From Isotricha intestinalis (taxonomy: Eukaryota > Ciliophora > Litostomatea > Vestibuliferida > Isotrichidae), in NCBI GenBank assembly GCA_023807065.1, contig JAJJLU010004703.1:1-10202 (forward strand): a stretch of 10,202 nucleotides of DNA, written 5' to 3'. Both the position numbers and the translations under genes were made by a program. Position 1 is the stretch's first letter, and each line of letters starts with the position of its first letter. Below the pieces are notes generated by a model, which ran no database searches, had not been told where the DNA came from, and saw nothing but the letters and a program-made list of their open reading frames with translations. This document shows, one piece after another, positions 6,343 to 10,202 of this stretch.

Positions 6343-6374
6343 ATGTGCTTTACTATTTATTTGAGATGATAGAT

Positions 6375-7457
6375 ATGAAAGAAGAAATGGTAGCTTTAAT
6401 TTTAGCAGGAGGTAGAGGTAGTAGATTAAAATTTTTAACTACTTCGATTGCTAAGCCAGCTGTTTTTTTTGGAGGGAAATATAGAATAATTGATTTTGTT
6501 ATGTCTAATATTTCTAATTCAAATATTAAAGTAGTTGGTGTTGCAACCAAATACGAATCTACAGTATTAAACAATTATGTAGGTTTTGGTGCTAATTGGG
6601 TCTTGATGGTCAAGGATGTCTTACATCAATTCTCCCACTAAGAGAAACATCTGATGGTGCTAATTGGTATTTAGGTACTGCTGATGCAGTTACTCAAAAT
6701 ATTGATTGGATTGATAAATCTCATTGTGAATATTTATTAATCCTTTCTGGCGATCATATTTACAAGATGGACTATTCCAAAATGCTTGAATTCCATAAAA
6801 AGAATAAAGCAGATGTAACTATTGCATGTATTGAAGTTCCAATTGAAGAAGCATCAAGATTTGGTATAGTAGTTGCTGATAAAAATGATCAAATTGTTGA
6901 ATTCCAAGAAAAACCAGAAAAACCAAAAAATACACTTTCTATAGTATGGGTATTTATATATTTTCATATGATTTATTAAGAAAGATACTTCTTGAAGATT
7001 CAAAAGATAAAGAATCAGAACATGATTTTGGTAAGAATATCTTACCATCAATGTTAAGTAATAAGAAGAGATTATTTGCTTATAAATTTGATGGTTATTG
7101 GAAAGATATTGGTACAGTTCAATCATTATGGTAATCAAATATGGATTTATTAGATCCTGATTGTTCATTAAATTTATTTGATTCATCATTTAGGATATAT
7201 TCTGCTGATACAAAAAGCACTCCTCAATTTATTTCTTCAACAGCAAATATTGAAAATTCATTAATAAATCAAGGAGCTATCATATTTGGTGATGTTGAAC
7301 ATTTAATTATTTCAAATGAAGTAACAGTTGAAAAAGGAGTTAAAGTTTCTAAATCTGTTATTTTACCAGGATCAAAAGTTAAATCTGGTGTAAAAGTAGA
7401 ATATGCAATAATTGGTGATTTGGTAATAAAGATAACATTGAATTATTTAATAAATAA
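6375..7457 (+). pseudogene. glgC: Glucose-1-phosphate adenylyltransferase GlgC, three -1 frameshifts and one in-frame TAA
   Basis: GlgC makes ADP-glucose from glucose-1-phosphate and ATP, the first step of bacterial glycogen synthesis. The ATG at 6375 begins [18 protein letters not shown], with the nucleotide-binding GGRGSRL loop at residues 12-18, then [16 protein letters not shown]. Later come [31 protein letters not shown] (catalytic Asp), [31 protein letters not shown] and the left-handed beta-helix repeats of the C-terminus. Frame breaks of -1 fall near 6588 (TGGGTC for TGGGGTC), near 6940 and near 7431. TAA at 7132-7134 interrupts SLW-stop-SNMDLL where the family has Glu, one base from GAA. 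The restored end is ...NIELFNK with TAA at 7455-7457, giving about 361 residues, normal for the family. Upstream in-frame ATGs at 6345 and 6366 are less likely; no start has a good ribosome binding site. glgD follows after 11 bases. Confidence 0.9.
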
Positions 7458-7468
7458 GGAGATAAGAT

Positions 7469-8574
7469 ATGAAAATATTAGGATTAATTAATTGCTATAA
7501 TACAGTTGGACTTGGTCCAATGACAGAAAAAAGAAATATAGCTTCAACTTTGTTTTTAGGTCGTTATGCTTTTATTGATATACCATTATCTAATTTTGAT
7601 AATTCAGGAATTAATGATATAGGTATTTTAGTTAAAGATAATTTACCTTCACTATTAAAACATTTACAAAAAGGACGTTCTTGGTCAAGTAATACAAAGC
7701 TAGGTAATTTTTCTATTTTGTATGATGAAGCCAATTTAGGCAAAGTGAATATAATAATGACATTGCTAATATTAATGAAAACAAGTGGTTCTTTGATAGT
7801 GTTAAACCAGACTATGTAGTTATTACATCTCCTCAATTTACTTTCCTTTGTGATTTTAAGAAAGAAGTTGAAGATCATATTAAATCAGGTACTGGTGTTA
7901 CTTTGCTTTATACATCTAAGAATAATCTTCAAACATCTTTTATTGGTTGTAAGAAAATTGTTGTAAATTCAAAAAATAAACTTGAAAAAGTTGAAACAAA
8001 TAAAGGTGAATTTTCAGAAGGAAATATAGCCTTAGATACTTTAATTATGGATTATAAAACATTCTTAGAAGTTACTGATTATGCTAAGAATACTTCTTCT
8101 TTCTTCTCATTAATGGATGCACTTGCCTATATTTCACCAAGTGTATTAGTTAGATGTAAGAAATATGAAAATTATGTTGAATGTTATAATTCATTAAAGA
8201 ATTATCTAAAGAATTCTTTAGAATTATTAAAGATTAATTTTGATTGTACATTTAATAATTCATGGCCAATATATACAAGAAACTATGATACTCCACCTGC
8301 TATATATTACAAAGGATCAAAAGTATCTAATTCATATATTTCTAATGGATGTAAGATTAAAGGTACAGTTGAAAATTCAATTATTAGTAGAGATGTCGTT
8401 ATTAGTGAAGGCTCAGTTATTAGAAATACAGTAATTGGTGCTTATACTGAAATTGGCAAAGATATAGTAGTTGAAAATGCAGTTATTGATAAACTTGTTC
8501 AAGTTATTCATAAGAAAGAAGTTATTGGTTCTGAAGAAGAACCTATATATGTTAAACAAGGAGATATTATTTAA
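7469..8574 (+). pseudogene. glgD: GlgD, regulatory subunit of glucose-1-phosphate adenylyltransferase, one -1 frameshift
   Basis: GlgD is a GlgC-like partner found in Bacillota that lacks the usual nucleotide-binding loop and modulates GlgC. The N-terminus MKILGLINCYNTVGLGPMTEKR replaces GGxGxRL, followed by IASTLFLGRYAFIDIPLSNFDNSGI and KHLQKGRSW, all typical. Near 7744 the frame moves by -1: GGCAAAGTGAA should be GGCAAAAGTGAA, one A lost from a run. The protein then continues SEYNNDIANINENKWFFDSV, VITSPQFTFLCDF and on through IYTRNYDTPPAIY and the beta-helix C-terminus (ISNGCKIKGTVENSIISRDV) to the TAA at 8572-8574. The restored length is about 368 residues, normal for GlgD. AAGGAGATAAG lies just before the ATG. 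The stop overlaps the glgA start by one base (TAATG). Confidence 0.9.
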
Positions 8575-9983
8575 TGAAGATTTTACTTTGAGCTAGTGAA
8601 TCACTTCCCTTTAGTAAAAGTGGAGGACTTGGTGATTTTATATATTTATATTCAAAAGCTTTACATAATTTGAATCATGATGTTAATGTTTTTGTTCCTT
8701 TATATAAAACAACTTGTGCTAAATTTCCCGATATAAAGAATTCATTATTTGATTCATATGATTTTAATATGTCTTGGAGAAATATTAGAGTTAATGTCTA
8801 TTTAAAGAAACAAGATGGAGTTAATTTCTATTTAGTTGAAAATGATATGTTTTATCGTGATGGTTTATATGGATATGATGATGATACATATCGTTTTGCT
8901 TTATATATTATGGCTGCTAATACTTTTATTACTAGACATAATGATTTTGATGTAGTCCATTGTAATGATTGGCAAAGTGCTGTTTTACCTATCTTACTTA
9001 AATATAATCCTAAGAAAATTAAAACAGTTCTTACTATTCATAATCCTGCTTTCCATGGATTTGCTTATCGTTCTGATTTATCTGAATTCTTTAATTTATC
9101 AACAAATTATTTTGATACAGGCTATGTAAGATTAAATGATCGTTTTTCTTATTTAAAAGTGGGTGTAATGTCTGCTGATAAAATAAATACAGTTTCAGTT
9201 ACTCATGCTAAGGAACTTATTTTAGATCATGAAGGATTTAGTGGGATAGGAGCTATATTAGATTGGTGTAGACATTATGATTTTTGTGGTATAGTTAACG
9301 GACTTGATGTTAATATTTGGGATCCATCAAAAGATCCTACTTTACCTGTTAATTATAATTTACAGAATTATAAAGAAGGAAAAAAGAAAGCAAAACATTC
9401 AATTTTATCCCTTCTTGGAATGGATTTAAATTTCAAAGGCCCTTTATATGCTGCTATTACTCGTTTATCTAATCAAAAAGGAGTTGATAGATTAATTTCA
9501 ACAATGAAACACCTTTATCTTGCAGATGCTAGAATGATTGTAATAGGAACTGGTGAAAGAGAAGATGAATTTTTATATCATGCTTTATAGCATAAAGAAA
9601 CTCATTTTATTAAAGCATATGATGAAAATCTTGCTCATTTATTATATGCAGCAGCTGATTATGTCTTAATGCCTTCATATTTTGAACCTTGTGGAACTAG
9701 TCAACTCATTTCTATGAGATAAGGAACTTTACCAATTGTTTCTAATATTGGTGGATTAAATGATACAGTTAAAGATTTATCTTGGGGTGATTCAGCAACT
9801 GGATTTGTCTTTAATAATTTTGATTCTTATGCTTATGATAATTGTATTATAGCTGCTAATGATTTATTTTATCGTAACCAAGATTTATATACTAAGTGCC
9901 AAGAAAATAGGATGAAAGGTGATTATTCTTGGAAAGTAAGTGCTCAAAAATATATTGATTTATATAATTCTATAAATAAATAA
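8574..9983 (+). pseudogene. glgA: Glycogen synthase GlgA (GT5), full-length frame with three in-frame stops
   Basis: GlgA transfers glucose from ADP-glucose to the end of a growing alpha-1,4-glucan. The ATG overlaps the glgD stop (TAATG), so translation is probably coupled. The protein reads in one frame for 469 codons, the normal length, with no frameshift. Motifs: KSGGLGD at 15-21 (ADP-glucose site), VHCNDWQSAVLP, TIHNPAFHG, KINTVSVTHAKEL, GIVNGLDVNIWDPS, ITRLSNQKGVD, and [12 protein letters not shown] with the catalytic Glu at about 371. Three stops interrupt it: TGA at codon 6 (8589-8591), TAG at codon 339 (9588-9590) and TAA at codon 383 (9720-9722, in MR-stop-GTLPIV, where the family has Tyr). 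Flanking residues match the family on both sides of each stop. A TGG-to-TGA change would suit codon 6. Real decay or base-call errors are both possible. Confidence 0.9.
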
Positions 9984-10010
9984 GATATAATTAGTTTGTT
10001 GTTGTAGTTG

Positions 10011-10017
10011 AAGGAGG
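10011..10017 (+). promoter_or_regulatory. Strong ribosome binding site
   Basis: AAGGAGG ends seven bases before the ATG at 10024 and decides the start of the gene that runs off the right edge. It is among the best Shine-Dalgarno matches in the window. Confidence 0.8.
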
Positions 10018-10023
10018 ATAAGT

Positions 10024-10202
10024 ATGCCAGAGCAATATAAACAAATGGCAAATACTTTTTCAAAGTATCAAGGTGCTAAACCTAGTACTAAAGAAGAAAT
10101 AAAAGATAAAAAAAAATATCAAAAATTAGGAAAAAAAATAACAGATAATGTTCATACCAAATTAATTACAGGTGTAACTTATGATTCACCTCAATATTGG
10201 GG
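10024..10202 (+). CDS. Start of an unrecognised protein downstream of glgA (partial)
   Basis: The first 59 codons are open to the window edge. They follow a strong ribosome binding site, 40 bases after the glgA stop with no terminator between, so the gene is probably the fourth in the glg operon. The visible protein starts MPEQYKQMANTFSKYQGAKP. It is hydrophilic and lysine-rich up to about residue 42, with no signal peptide or membrane segment, then reads KLITGVTYDSPQYWG. I do not recognise this sequence. Glycogen phosphorylase, branching enzyme or a debranching enzyme would be expected in such an operon, but the N-terminus matches none of them that I can recall, so no function is assigned. 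Confidence 0.7.
   Translation, partial: MPEQYKQMANTFSKYQGAKPSTKEEIKDKKKYQKLGKKITDNVHTKLITGVTYDSPQYW

Noticed and set aside
1490..7750. Programmed ribosomal frameshifting
   Set aside because: The breaks lie in unrelated genes at varied sites, with no shared slippery heptamer or downstream structure that I can see. None of these families, other than IS transposases in general, is known for it.
6353..7878. Minus-strand reading frames at 6353-6574, 6854-7189 and 7564-7878
   Set aside because: They are shadows of glgC and glgD, which have clear family motifs on the plus strand.
8240..8434. Plus-strand frame of 64 codons inside glgD
   Set aside because: It overlaps the beta-helix end of GlgD in another frame and has no start signal or recognisable protein.
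1667..8591. TGA read as Trp or Gly (an alternative genetic code)
   Set aside because: TGA occurs in frame in dus and glgA only, while conserved Trp sites throughout use TGG. TAG and TAA stops occur in the same genes, so a reassigned TGA would not repair them.
1..10202. CRISPR array, tRNA, rRNA, phage genes or a toxin-antitoxin pair
   Set aside because: I found no regularly spaced repeats, no cloverleaf or rRNA-like sequence, no phage structural gene and no paired small genes of that kind.

Overview
The window is AT-rich DNA (roughly a quarter G+C by eye) from a low-GC Bacillota. The two-subunit ADP-glucose pyrophosphorylase genes (glgC, glgD) followed by glgA, strong AAAGGAGG-type ribosome binding sites, a CcpA-type cre operator, a lipoprotein with Listeria-Bacteroides repeats and an AT-rich codon choice point to an uncultured, gut-type Bacilli or Erysipelotrichia/RF39-like lineage. 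The placement is inference. Tryptophan is written TGG at many conserved sites, so the standard code is assumed.

Layout: (1) 1-621, the C-terminal part of a DUF4143-type AAA ATPase, entering from the left edge. (2) 719-2149, a DUF523 gene overlapping a tRNA-dihydrouridine synthase. (3) 2401-2700, an HU-type DNA-binding protein with its own promoter and a clear terminator. (4) 2843-3827, a secreted lipoprotein of three Listeria-Bacteroides repeats with its own promoter. (5) 3883-4611, a GNAT acetyltransferase. (6) 4661-6249, an insertion sequence of the IS1634/IS4-like DDE type with 26-bp terminal inverted repeats, a possible 9-bp target duplication and a broken minus-strand transposase. A GC-rich island of about 110 bp sits inside the transposase where the family's own sequence should be. 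(7) 6320-9983, a glycogen synthesis operon glgC-glgD-glgA behind a -10 box and cre site, followed by the start of an unrecognised gene with a strong ribosome binding site.

The dominant feature is damage. Of ten protein genes, only DUF523, the acetyltransferase and the edge fragment at 10024 read without a break. The other seven carry single-base frame breaks (nearly all -1, many in short homopolymers), in-frame stops, or both. Family-like protein resumes in the next frame each time, so the original genes are easy to follow. Even HU, normally important, has one +1 and one -1 break. Either the assembly has homopolymer and substitution errors, or this is a decaying genome. Sequence alone cannot decide, but damage in HU, dus and every glg gene at once favours sequencing error for at least part of it.

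If functional, GlgC and GlgD would make ADP-glucose from glucose-1-phosphate, GlgA would polymerise it into glycogen, and the cre site at the operon's start would tie this to carbon catabolite control. I found no convincing new multi-gene system. The points most worth checking are the foreign-looking island in the transposase, the palindrome upstream of the transposase that repeats the IS-end core, and the unknown gene after glgA.
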